A DNA stretch of 64,000 bases from Trematomus loennbergii (taxonomy: Eukaryota; Chordata; Actinopteri; Perciformes; Nototheniidae), in NCBI GenBank assembly GCA_012861695.1, contig JAAOOA010000060.1, positions 14,022,972 to 14,086,971 of the forward strand, in the 5' to 3' direction. Shown one piece after another: positions 12,925 through 28,015 of the stretch. A model generated the notes under the pieces. That model made no database searches, had not been told where the DNA came from, and was given only the letters and a program-made list of their open reading frames with translations. Numbering within the stretch: the stretch's first letter is position 1; each line of letters opens with the position of its first letter. The position numbers and the translations under genes are program-made.

Positions 12925-13215
12925 CACACAGTGACATTTGTCCTCTGCTTTGAACCCATCCTAGGACCAGGAGTCTAGTACTAAGAGCAGTGGGCAGCTA
13001 TTGTACAGCGCCCGGGGAGCAATGGGAGTAGGGGGGGGGGGGGGGGGGGATGTCCGGTGCCTTGCTCAAGGGCACCACGGCAGGGCCCAGGAGGTGAACT
13101 GGGACCTCTCCAAGTAGCAGTCCACACTCCATATTTAGGTCTGGTCGGGGACTTGAACCAGCAACTCTACGGCTCCCAGTCCAAGCCCCTACTGACTGAG
13201 ACACTGCCGGACTGT
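12925..13215 (-). mobile_element. tRNA-derived SINE
   Basis: Read on the minus strand, about 13,205 to 13,130 resembles a tRNA: a GTCTCAGTCAGTAGGGG A-box-like stretch and a GGTTCAAGTCC B box. The body continues with CTTGAGCAAGGCACCGGAC and a run of 19 G/C bases (G at 13,031-13,049). It lies in zfyve27 intron 1. The family name is not assigned. Confidence 0.7.
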
Positions 13216-13662
13216 GCAACCTGGTACATAAAGGCTCTGTGGACAGGGAAACATTTTGACTCAAGATGGCACACACTGAGCAATGATTACATTTAACATC
13301 AACACCAAGTGGCCGATCAAATGAAAGATGGCAAATATACCTCAAAAGTTGTTTTTTATTCAGGCAATCAAATGTTTTAGTCTCAATGACCTGTGATAAA
13401 CCAAATTGACCTGTCATTTTAATTGAGTTTTCAGTGTGACTTGAGAGATCTTTAAACAAGGCTTGATGCCACCACACTCCTTCCCAAAGAAAAGACTGTT
13501 TCAATCTCTATTTTTCTCTTCTCACTGGGCCCGAACAGTGACATGTGTTTGTGTATATCTCTTTAGCAGGCTGTGACATTAGCTAGCCAGGAATCTTGTT
13601 GCCTTTTTCTCTGTCAATTCACCCTCTTAACCCTGCCTTCTTTTCCTCACTGTGTACAGACG

Positions 13663-13892
13663 ATGCAGGGCGTGTCCCAGGACCCCTCACGTGGTGCAGG
13701 GGAAGGGGGGGAGATGGCACACACTCTATCCAAAGAGACCCCGGGTCTCCAGATGCCTCTGAGTTGGGGAGCCCGCGGTGCACGCAGAACTTTGACCTCC
13801 TCAACATGGTTGTGTCCTATAAGAGGATGGCTCTGTTTCTAGAACCAGCTGCAGATGCTGTGGAGGTGACCCGCTTCCTGCTCGGGTGTGTA

Positions 13893-13923
<31 letters not shown>

Positions 13924-13926
13924 TGG

Positions 13927-13957
<31 letters not shown>

Positions 13958-14124
13958 TGTGTGTGTGTGGTGTGTGTGTGTGTGTGTGTGTGTGGTGTTT
14001 GTGTGTGTGTGTGTGGTGTGTGTGTGTGTGGGTGTGTGTGTGTGTGTGTGGTGTGTGTGTGTGGTGTGTGTGTGTGGTGTGTGTGTGTGTGTGTGTGTGG
14101 TGTGTGTGTGTGTGTGTGGTGTGT

Positions 14125-14214
<90 letters not shown>

Positions 14215-17200
14215 TGTGGTGGTGTGTGTGTGTGTGTTTGTGTAGCCTAGCCTAGCCTAGCCTAGCCTATTTGAGCATAACAAATCGCTTTTCCCCATGA
14301 GCAGCAGGAAGAACATTTTAAACTCAATATCTGCCTTTGTATCCCTCAGATGGAAGATGCCCCTGTGCTCTCTTTTGTCTGTTTGTTCCTAAATGTCTTC
14401 TTCTGCACTATTACTGAAGGTAAGATGAGGCATTCGGTGCTAATATAGATTCAGCTTTTGCTTGGTGATTTAAAGGTCACCTATTGTGCAAAATCCACTT
14501 TTTCATGTCTTTTATACATAAACATGTGTCCCCTCTGTGTAAAGAGATTCTCTCTCTTTTGTCCTGATCCATTATATAAAAACCTGTCTGACAATGAGCT
14601 GATCAGATTTTGGCCACTTTATGATGTCAATCGTTTGGCTTGTGTAACCATTAGCTAACCATTAGGTAACACCCCACCTTATCACCTGAATCTCCTCCTA
14701 GAGCACCATTGAGTTGACCATCTTTAACCAAATATCTCTCAGAGGGGCGTGGGGAGTGGCTCCTTATTTTCATCTAAAGTAACAGACAGAGAATCAGCAC
14801 TTTTAAACAGGGCTGAAACAGAGGGGATTATTGGTTGCCACAATGATCTGTTTGGTATTTGGAGCCTAACACTTCAGAGACATGTTTTGTTTATATGTGA
14901 GACCTATAATATATTGATGAAAAACAGTATAATAGGGGACCTTTAAAAGACTTGTGAATGATTTATTAACCCGCTGTTGTGTCTGCCTCTCTGGCCTCAG
15001 TGGGCTGGATCACAGTGGGCGTGGTGTCCGTGGCGCTGCCTGCTGCCCTGGGTTACCTGCAGGACAGGTGTGGGGCAGAGCTTCAGATTCAGAGCTCCAC
15101 AAGATGCGCTATCACGCCGTGCACCGCAGGGACCTGCAGACGGTGCACCTCACCAAACAGGAGGCCATGCTGGAAGTCAAAGACCTGTAAGGCTGCAGGG
15201 AGGGGGGGGGGTTTATGTTCTGCAAGGCTAATTACTAAGGATTATATTCATCACAGATTCATCTTCTAACTTTTTTATTTTTCTTAGATGTTAGCAGCCT
15301 AAAACCCCAAAAATATTCAGTTTACTACCGCATAATACAAAGTTAATACCATTTACAGTATTATCTTTAAGAAGCTTTTTTGGTATTTTTGCTATGAAAA
15401 CAATAACAGTAATTAAACTACTTTAAGTTTATCATACATTTGCCTATTTATTTTCTGTTAAACCATAAAATGTACTTATCAGTTCAGCTTGTTTGTTATA
15501 GCGTTATAAATGCTTAGGAACTCTGTAAAGTATTCCTTGAACTTTATTTTCCCAAATTCCCTTTTTTTTTTACACAATAATAATGATGAATATCCTTGAG
15601 GCCTTACACATTTGGTTTATCCATTTCTTATGTTATAGAACATTTGCAAAGCCGTTTAAAAAATGGGTCCCCAATCAATAAACCTTTTTCTACTACTCTT
15701 TTTGGAAGAAACTGTGGCTTGTTCCTACATGTTATATGTCCATGGGACATTTGTACATGGTGTTTCTTCACGTATGGGTTGATGTTACTACTGTGTTTGT
15801 GAGTGCTCATGTTTTCTGTCTTCTCCAGGTTGAAGCACTTGGATGACATGCTGTCCTCTGCCTGCCTGTCAGCAGAAACATTTTACAGAGTCCTGTACTG
15901 GGACGATCACACCACGTCATCAAGGTCTGTGCGCGCACACACACACACACACCACACACACACACACACACGGACAATAACACCAGTGGTTGAGAAGACA
16001 TTACTCAACAGGGATACGATAGATCGGCAAATCTTTGTTTTTATATTGATGTTGTCAAAGGTCACATTTACATGGACTAACCTACAGTAACAAAGGCTAG
16101 GAAGTAAGGCAAGTGCTTAGCATAACATATCAGAAGCATTTAAACAAAGTGCAAAAAAACACACCTGAAACGGAAAGTCATTAAAGAGCAAAGAGAATAT
16201 AAAATTAAACGATATAAGGGATAAGCATAGGTGGACATTAGAAAATGGACATTTGTAGTTGTTGTCATAATCTAAGTTTAAAATACTTGAAGCATAACTG
16301 TAAGTTGTATTCCATGAGATACCATAACTAGCATACAAAGTACAAACATATCATAATTACAAGATATATACCAGAATATAATTGAACAAAATAAAACAAA
16401 TGTAGATAAGAGTAAAAAGGCCAAATATATGCATTATGATACATTAAAAAAATCAAAGCAGGGGAATAAAGTGTAAGGTCTTTATTTAGCAGCTCAAATT
16501 GTATGGTACTTAAATGATTACTTCCTTACAATAGCTGCTTACAATATTAAAGCTTCTCACATGTGAGGATGTTCTGGTACTTTTATGTTTATCTAAGTGT
16601 GACCTGACATTGTTGATGTCTCCGTCCAGGTTCTATGGAGCGATGTTAGTCCTGGCGTGCCTGCTGTACGTGGCTCCTCTGGGCTGGGTGTTCGCTGGGC
16701 TGAACAGCGCCACCTTCCTGTGGAACAGAGACTTCTGCAGAGGTCAGTTCATCCCCTATGGATCGAGCAACGCTGAACACATGATTTAAGAGATTACAGC
16801 TAAAGTGTTTTTTATCCCGCAGTTTTGTTGGACCTCAGGAAGCTGCTCCACATGGGCCAGGCCTCAGAGGGGAAGTGTGAAGAACAGGAGCACGGTCACT
16901 TGTTGGACCAGACCCCCACACCAACTAGCCTGGAGGTGAGAGCGCTGGAGAAATGTGTGGGTTGAATACTGAAGGATTTAGTGGTTGTGATTTATATTAA
17001 AACCAACCATGAATTTAAGCCTCTTATGCAGTTCATCCCATGCTCTCAATGTATTTATCTCGTACGAGTAATGTAAATCCTTTAGTTATAGCACGACCAC
17101 TGTCCAAGGTGCTGATCCCAGGAACAGCCCAGTATTTATATATGTATTTATGCTAAGTGTGTGTGTGTTTGTGTGATGACAGGACCTGTCCTGGCAGTGT

Positions 17201-20200
17201 GGAGGAAGCGGAGGAGGCAGAGCCTGATGATGAGTTTAAGGATGCCATTGAGGTAAATTCTACTCTCAACAACATTGTCTCTCGCATTTGATCATGTCAC
17301 AGTTTGGTATATCCCTTAGATCAGTTGCTTTATAAATGACATTCACTGAATTTTTTCTTGCTAATTGTAATTCTTCATTATCAGTTGTGATGGCGAAATA
17401 TAAAAAAAAAACGGATGTATCTGGTATATCTTATGCATTGGCGAGAACAAAAGAAGATGCTCAAAAGCCACACATGGATAAAAAAAGAATCATTACAGCA
17501 AATAAAATGAAAATGGCATGAAACAGGTAGACTTAAATCAAGGTGCAGAGAAACCAGGCAATCAGGATGCACACGGAGTGCCTCGGCAAATCTTTTATTT
17601 CAATAGTAGAGGATTCATTTTAAATGTTGCTTCACGAAATTCATATCTTAATATTGTTAATAACGGGGGTTGAACATGTTCTATAGCCCCAGTATGGTAA
17701 ACATTGCTGGTAAATTAAGGTAAAAAAAAAGCTATGAATTTAATATTTGAATCAGAATTGTTGGCGCTTCCCATGATTGTGTACAAATCTTCCTCTTCTG
17801 ACGTGTGTCCTGTTACTTCCCGTTTCTTTCTGCTGTCCTCTGAACTCAGGAACATTCAGTTCACCTGCAGGTGAGTGTCTAGTGTCACCCCCCCCCTCTC
17901 TCTAGTAGAGGTTAATGCACGGTTTTCAGTAAAGTCGCACTAAAGAACTACCTGACACATGAATGACTTCATGTGTGGTTGTGTGAGGGTACCTTGTGTT
18001 GTGTTTCTTGCTGTTGAAGCATGGTTTTGGGTATGGTTAATACCAGTGTCTGTGGGTAACATTGTTCTCATGTGTTGTTCTGCTTCCTTATAAGGAAACC
18101 CCTCTGGTCTTAGTGGTAAGTGGATTTCCCAGTGTCTCCCATCCATCAATCCATCTGTTAATGTGTTTGTCCCCGAGGCATGAGTTATAATAGTGATAGT
18201 AGCATTATCATTAACAGGCCTATAATTGATGTCTCCAATAATCCCATCATACCGGGTTCTCATTAGTATCTACTAGGGCTGTGCGATTATGGCAAAAATC
18301 ATAATCACGATTATTTTGGTCAATAATTGATATCACGATTATTAAATACGATTATTCATTGACTTTGAAAACATCCATTTATTGAACTTTAAAACAAATA
18401 CAAATAATAATTTGAACAGTCTCTTTTTAACTGTTGATTACCCTGAACGTATAATTCAACTGAAAAACCAATACAAAAATTATACATTTGTATTAACATT
18501 TAAATAAATAATATCAAAATAATAAATACCAGTCACAACCTAGCAAAGCAAAATAATTGTTTTATTCGATTATGTTGTTTTCGTAATTGTGGCAGGCCAA
18601 AATCGTAATTGCGATTTAAAATACGATTAATTGCACAGCCCTAGTATCTACTATCTAGTCATTCATGGTTGGAATTTTACGAGACATATTATATTAGTGA
18701 AATCAGCTTTTCATTCCTCATTCCATTCCAGTTAAATTGACAAATGTAGTGTTGCAGTGTTAAAGAGGTATTTTGTGTTTTCCATTAACATAGTGACATC
18801 ATTATGTAACACTTGTGCTTCTGTTGGCTATTGCTCCAACACATTGTACATCATTTGCTAAGGGGCGGGACATCTATATGCAGTTGACCAATCACAACAG
18901 AGTCAGCAGCTAACCAATCAGAGCAGACTGGGCTCTGGTTTCAGACAGAGGGTGAGAAGGCAGTATGAGAAAGACAATGACCTTTTTGAGCTTTAAATCA
19001 GGGAAACACAGTAGAGACACTCAATACTAATATGAACCTGAACATTAGCATATCAGTGCCCTTTAATGTGTTCTTTAATGAAAGCATGTTATGATAAAAG
19101 CATTTTATATATAGGCATATTTAATCATGTAAGGCATAGAAAATGTGGCTGTTTATAAAAGCATGTTTTTAGGAGGGATTTAAAATAAGTTAATGTCTGA
19201 CCTGATGGTATAAGGTCAGCTTTAAAAGGACATAATGATGCAATTGTGTCTCCCTAGGGTGTCCTTGTGTTAGGCAGATGAGTCAAGTACAGTCAGATAA
19301 GCATACATTTAATTTTGTATGTAAATCCAAGTATTTACCAGCTTTTGTGAATCTCAGCAGTGGCACTAGGACTTCCCATCATCTTGCTTTGCCTACATCC
19401 ATTACTCAAACCGGATGAAATGCACAACATAATCACATTGCATTTTATCCACTTAAACCTTACCGCTGAGTTTGGCTCTGTTTCTTGCCAAGGGTTTCAT
19501 CCTTCCAAAGACTTAACTTGAGATTACACAGTATGTGACTGCATTTTCTTTGTCCGCCCCCCCCCTCTCCCACAGGAGGATGATGACGGGCCTCTCGGAA
19601 CTCCAGAGTATGACACCATCTCTGAAAATGGTCTCTTGAGCCGCAACGAGCCAATACGCAGCAAGGTGTCCAAACTGACAGAGAAACTGCGCAAACGTTA
19701 CCCCACCACCTGCACAGGTCAGTCTGACTCAGGCACTTTTGTATATCCTATTTATACCTATCAGTAATGAAATGGAAGAATCTGTCTGTCTCAAAAGACA
19801 CATTTGATGTATTTCTCTCTCTGTCTTTTCTCCAAAGGCAACTGTTCTAGCTGCAATGCTGTTCTCTGTGCTGAAGAAAAGGGTGAGAGTTGTGAAATGA
19901 TGAAGATATTGTAGGCGTCTCGTCATCATCACATGTATTTAATCTTATTCTTGTCACAATGTCTCCTTGTATTATAGAGGAGCTGCAGTAACTGTGGCAA
20001 CAGCTTCTGTTCCCGTTGCTGTTCCTTCAAGGTGCTCAGATCTTGCATGGGGGCAACAGGTGAGAAGGGAAAATGTAAACACATTTTTATAATACTAACA
20101 TACAACAGACTGTTCAAATTGCATGGCAGTTGCATCACGTCACATCCATTGGTTGTGACTTATTATCTTATTCTACCATTGTCTTCTCTTCTGCAGCTCC

Positions 20201-20267
20201 AGAGGCCCAGAGAGAGACTGTGTTTGTTTGTGCTGCCTGTAATTCCTCTCTCATCAAGTTACAATGA
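13663..20267 (+). CDS. zfyve27: Protrudin (zinc finger FYVE domain protein 27)
   Basis: ER membrane protein that shapes tubules and, in mammals, links ER to late endosomes and kinesin for neurite outgrowth. Exons: 13663-13885, 14350-14419, 15001-15186, 15829-15924, 16630-16742, 16823-16935, 17183-17252, 17850-17870, 18095-18115, 19576-19717, 19838-19882, 19978-20059, 20197-20267. In order: FDLLNMVVSYKRM near the N-terminus, two hydrophobic stretches (VCLFLNVFF; ITVGVVSVALPAALGYLQ), a hairpin segment (MLVLACLLYVAPLGWVF), FFAT-like DDEFKDAIE, a short coil (SKVSKLTEKLRKRY) and a C-terminal FYVE-type zinc finger (RRSCSNCGNSFCSRCCSF ... VCAACN). Start MQG agrees with the mammalian MQ start. The frame breaks five times: in 13,700-13,790, and near 14,374, 15,086, 17,189 and 19,861, each fitting 1-2 lost bases. 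With seven bases restored the length is 419 aa, against 411 in human. Confidence 0.92.
13886..14269 (+). repeat. (TG)n tract and CCTAG repeat at a splice donor
   Basis: About 358 bp of TG with frequent TGG interruptions start at the GT of the donor after the first coding exon of zfyve27, followed by five CCTAG units (14,243-14,269). They make up most of this 464-bp intron. Confidence 0.95.
14470..14946. mobile_element. TTAA-flanked MITE
   Basis: Starts TTAAAGGTCACCTATTGTG and ends AATAGGGGACCTTTAA, inverted ends bordered by TTAA. No coding capacity. It lies in the zfyve27 intron between 14,419 and 15,001. Confidence 0.7.
17850..17870 (+). other. zfyve27: zfyve27 microexon 1 (7 codons)
   Basis: A 21-nt in-frame exon encoding EHSVHLQ, bounded by AACTCAG and GTGAGT. 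It falls directly after the FFAT-like DDEFKDAIE. A TGC sits within the polypyrimidine stretch just upstream (TTCTGCTGTCC), the placement expected for the neuronal splicing factor SRRM4. Mammalian protrudin has a 7-residue neuron-specific exon in this region. Confidence 0.75.
18095..18115 (+). other. zfyve27: zfyve27 microexon 2 (7 codons)
   Basis: A second 21-nt in-frame exon encoding ETPLVLV, bounded by CTTATAAG and GTAAGT, with a TGC upstream (TTCTGCTTCC). Its product is close to the ETHLVVL segment I recall in human protrudin, so this is the better candidate for the mammalian 7-residue exon. Confidence 0.75.
18274..18643. mobile_element. hAT-type MITE, copy 2
   Basis: 370 bp with the same TAGGGCTGTGCGATTA ends as copy 1 and the 8-bp target duplication GTATCTAC (18,266-18,273 and 18,644-18,651). 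It lies in a zfyve27 intron and is very similar to copy 1 but shorter inside. Confidence 0.88.
18760..19066. mobile_element. TTAA-flanked MITE
   Basis: Bordered by TTAA (18,760-18,763; 19,063-19,066). Internal landmarks are TTGACCAATCACAACAGAG and AACCAATCAGAGCAGACTGG. A second, longer copy ends at 29,107. Intronic in zfyve27. Confidence 0.65.
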
Positions 20268-21975
20268 GATGTCTCCCAGTGGCCGGCTGGAGGCCAAGCA
20301 CTGTTCGACCCCGAGCCCTCCTCCAAGTTACTGAAACCCTAATGCCTTTATTTTCAAGTTAAGGCACTCATATTTGTCAAGGAGCCCTCTTGCCCTCAGC
20401 AGTTCCTCCCCTTCTTAGCTGCTTGTGTTGCTTATGGGACATTTTCTGTAATATGTTGTAAAATGTTCACTGTCAATGGCAAACTGGACCTTTATGAATC
20501 AATGAGACTTGCTACAGAGCACAATGGCTCCAAAAATCAAAGGACATTTTCCCTTTGCTGAGCAGAGGGAAGTGCAAAGCATGCAGAGCGGAGGCCAGAA
20601 TTGGGCCAGTGGTGTCGGGTTGATAGGCTGATAATGGTTTTGCTTTGACATGCTTTGCCTCGCCATAGAGTTACTTCCACTCGAATGTTGATATCTTCAG
20701 CCCTGTGTAGCAGTTTAACTGTACTGTAATTATGGGGGAGACTTTTCTCTATGAACAAGGCTAGCGGGATGCATGTGTCAGTGTGAGCAAAGTTTGAATG
20801 TGGTCTGTTCAGATGAACAAAATAATGGACTGTACGACCAAATGAAGCTCCACATTTGGTTTTGATTCTGTGTGCGGCTAGTTTGCCTGTTTGCTGTCCA
20901 TCAATGCACTTTGACTTACAGCTGGTACAACACAGTCATGTGGTTTTCTCTTAGTTTGTCCCAGGCTTTGAGTGCAATGTGTATTTTCCTATCAGCTAGA
21001 AGAGCTTACAAGACATAAGAGTAATACATATGGCATGCCATAAAATCAAGGCTGGAGGACATGAAGTAAATCATATATCAGAGTATTTTTGACCAAATCA
21101 CTTAATATCGATATTTAGACGATATTATAGGATTAACCATCAATGCTCTCACAAAATGTTTGAACAATGAGCATTTTGATCAGTAATCATCAGTAATGTT
21201 AATGTAATGACTATGTGGGTAAAGGCAAATAACAAAAAAGCAACTAGTTGGTACATTCAGATCATTTCTGCAATGCAACCTTTAAAATGGGAAAAGACAA
21301 AGCTCTATATGTATTAATATATTGCCCAGCCCTACATACAATAATGGTAAATATATGATGGTAAACTGATATTGCATGGCCTGCTGGAATGAAGCACATT
21401 ACTTTGTTGCCAATGACCAGGTTGTGATGTTTTAAGTGGGCCAGCTTGGTCTACTTGTAATGATCAAATTGGAGCTTCATTTTGGTCGTCATTTTCACTG
21501 CAATGACATGACATGATTTTGGGGGTATAGCAGCATCCTTTAAGTCAATAGCTGCTCGAGGATCCATTGACCTTGGGCTTTTCCTCTAACTGGATCAAAG
21601 TCGACCCAACTGGATTGAAGTTGAATACACAGACTGAGCAGCCAGCTTGAATCATCGTGAGGCCTCACACTCTTGAAAGCAGGACTTGAAAGAATTGATG
21701 TGGAGGCGCTATTACCCAAAATGTGGATTGTGGTGAAAACTGTTGTTTTAATCATGATGCAGACACAGATGATTGTAAGAGTTTGCTTTGCTTTTATTGT
21801 GATCAGATACAAATTGTTACTATACATTGTTCTACTATATCTAATATATATTTAATTTAAAGCTCCAGAAAGTGCAAGTTATTATTTGACCTAATGATTA
21901 AGTCTGTATATATTGCCCCTACTTTATGGATGAGATATGTCATTATTAAAAAATAAACTCTGTGATGATTTCAAT
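20268..21975 (+). other. zfyve27: zfyve27 3' UTR (probable) and polyadenylation signal
   Basis: Non-coding sequence after the TGA at 20,265-20,267. The first clear AATAAA is at 21,952-21,957, implying a 3' UTR of about 1.7 kb; earlier ends through variant signals cannot be excluded. No other exon is seen here. Confidence 0.5.
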
Positions 21976-22587
21976 AACTTAAAGTAACTGTTATTGTCTT
22001 TTTGACTTGGAGATTTCTGGCAGAAGTATTGACTCAAAAAGAAAGAGTGGCTATTATTAAAACCATACAAATCAAATGAATACCTTATTGTACGACCTAA
22101 ACAGAAGTGTTGACAATCAAATTCTACAAACTTCTTGGAATTGGAATATTTTACTTTGAAGCAGTTTATTTCAGGTTTTGCAGTTTGAAATAAATGTAAA
22201 TTACATTTGGAAAACCAAACGTATTGTGTATTCAGAGACTGTAAATACAATCTTCAAAGCTGTTAACTTTCACTTAAATATACACAAATAAAACATTTTT
22301 ACAAATATCACATACCATTTCTGCCATTAAAGTCCCCCAAATCCAACACTCTGGTCCTTTAATGCAGAGTATTTGCTCCCATACATGTCATGCAATAGTA
22401 ATACAATTGAATTTAATTCCATCTGTCTACACTATCTTCATGGTCCTGGTATTGTGCATGCAGTCATGGATTATGGGGACACTTGAAAAGATCAGTGGTC
22501 TTTATTATTTTGAGTAACTCGAATAACTAGTTCAAATATTGTCTTTTAAACTCATGGTTGGAAAAGCTGAATTAATATGACCTAAAC

Positions 22588-22690
22588 CAGGGGTGGGCAA
22601 ATAATTGTCCAAAGGGGCCTCATGAGAAACTGGGACTGCGGTGGAGGGCCGAACCAATACACTGAACTCAATTCTGCTCAATATCAATTT
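22588..22690 (+). mobile_element. hAT-like element end fragment
   Basis: CAGGGGTGGGCAAATAATTG followed by GAGGGCCGAACC is the characteristic terminus of a hAT (Charlie-type) element. Its other end is not identified; the tandem array at 22,697 follows directly and may be its interior. Confidence 0.5.
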
Positions 22691-22696
22691 CTTTCT

Positions 22697-23187
22697 TTAT
22701 ATAAAAGCAGCATATTGTAAGGTTTTGAGTAGCTGCTACTGGTCACAGGATATGAAATCAAGCTATCAAAAGGTGGTTCAAGCATAGAAACAAACCCAAC
22801 ATCGTACTACAACAACATTAACAAAAAACAATTGAGCAATTTGAATTAAACAAAACATGTTTATACAGTATTTTATGTCTTTAAATAAAGCAGTATATTG
22901 TAAGGTTATGATACTTGCCAATTGGTAGAAAATATTAAATTGAGCTAAGGGGGTGCAGGCATAGTAACAAACCCAACATTTCATCATTATTTAAAGTTTA
23001 AACAGCATTCACAAAAACAATTTCAAATTAACAAAATTAGTAGTTTTTACAGTATGTAATGTATTTATAAAGAGCAGTATATTGCAAGGTTTTGAGTAGC
23101 TGCTACTGGTGAGAGAACATGAAATTGAGTTATAAAAAGGTGGAGTAACACCATTTAAATGTTAAACAACATTCACAAAAACAAGTG
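22697..23187. repeat. 183-bp tandem repeat, 2.7 copies
   Basis: The phrase GCAGTATATTGTAAGGTT recurs with few changes at 22,707, 22,890 and 23,074, a period of 183-184 bp. Each unit also carries ACAAACCCAACAT or ATTCACAAAAACAA phrases. The third unit is incomplete. Confidence 0.8.
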
Positions 23188-23227
23188 TTGACCTTTATAT
23201 ATACAGTCTATGGTGTTGACACATGTT

Positions 23228-23394
23228 TAGGTCCTACTGTACTTTCGTTAGCCCCGCCCCTCTCTCTCCTTCCCCCGCCCTTCCCCCTGCCCCCCTCCTC
23301 CCTCCACTCCTCCAATCTGTCCCCGTGCGTGTCCCACTAAAGCGATTTCCGCGCATGTAGGCAGGGACTCGTCCCCACGGCGGCGGATGGCAAC
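23228..23394 (+). promoter_or_regulatory. golga7b: golga7b promoter and 5' UTR
   Basis: A sharply GC-rich, C-rich stretch with GC-box-like CCCCGCCCC at about 23,253, sitting directly upstream of the golga7b start in otherwise AT-rich DNA. There is no TATA box at a sensible distance. The transcription start is unknown. Confidence 0.6.
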
Positions 23395-27045
<3,651 letters not shown>

Positions 27046-28015
27046 CCGGCTACTTCCTGTCCCACCGTGTCCCCCTGATCACTCACAGACCTGGAGGCCC
27101 ACTAAGGACAATGATGCTCCTCCTGACCCAACACTCACATCCCAAACCTACGCTCACACAAAGCATCCTATAGCTTTCAAGATTTCACATGCTAAAGGTG
27201 TTTAAGCTTTTAAATCACGCACTGTAGAAGTTTATTTTGCATGTGCCGACTGTGGTACTGTCAGATGCAATGTCAATGCAAAGAACAAAACATTGGCTAA
27301 GTATACTTTGTGTGATCGTCCCATGACCTCCCTTCCTTCCTCTTTGAAAGAAGGCAGGACCACAAACATCATACCTCAGCTGCACCACACCGGACCAAAC
27401 TGGACTGAATCCAACACTAACCCTGCGCACCAGGCACCTGCTTTAAAATAAGTTATCTGTAGCTCCAGCTGAGTTTCCAGATTTTAGCAAATGTAGGTAA
27501 GACGTACAGGTATTTGAAGGCATCGTAACGTTTCGCCCCCCAAGATTAATTGTAAAAAGCCTCCTTCACCTATGATGTAAATCACGCTGTCTGGTAGCAG
27601 ATGAATGTCAATCAGCCCGTGTATGTATTTCATGTAGCAGATCTTCCATGTCTTTCACATGAAGCCTATATTTTCTTTTAGTCACATAAACAGACAAGCG
27701 CAGTACTAACCTCTCGGTTTTAATGAGTAAGCCTACATTTGATTATGCAGACATACTGTGCATTGAAAGTAGACAAAGAATGGGTCAAAAAGTCTTCCTG
27801 AATTTTACTTAGTAGTGTTTTAAAATACACCAGTCCTTCCTTGATTTCCAAATGAACTTCCAAAGATCCAAAGCTGCCAAAAAACTGGCTCTCAAATGTG
27901 AATGTGTGTTTTATTTTGTTGACATTTTGTGCAAGAACAAACTTTCGTACTGCTTGTTTGATACGTGGCAATGAGGTGTGTATGACTGCGTCAAATAAAA
28001 ACTGTTTCATCACAG
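27046..28015 (+). other. golga7b: golga7b 3' UTR and polyadenylation signal
   Basis: Non-coding sequence after TGA 27,043-27,045. A good AATAAA lies at 27,994-27,999, followed at 28,021-28,030 by GT/T-rich sequence, so cleavage near 28,015 is expected. Confidence 0.6.

Noticed and set aside
13130..13215. tRNA gene on the minus strand
   Set aside because: A and B boxes are recognisable but the sequence cannot form a full cloverleaf by eye and continues into a SINE body with a G19 run.
20268..23394. Possible sfrp5 exons
   Set aside because: No frizzled-type cysteine spacing or netrin-like sequence was found in any frame of the interval.
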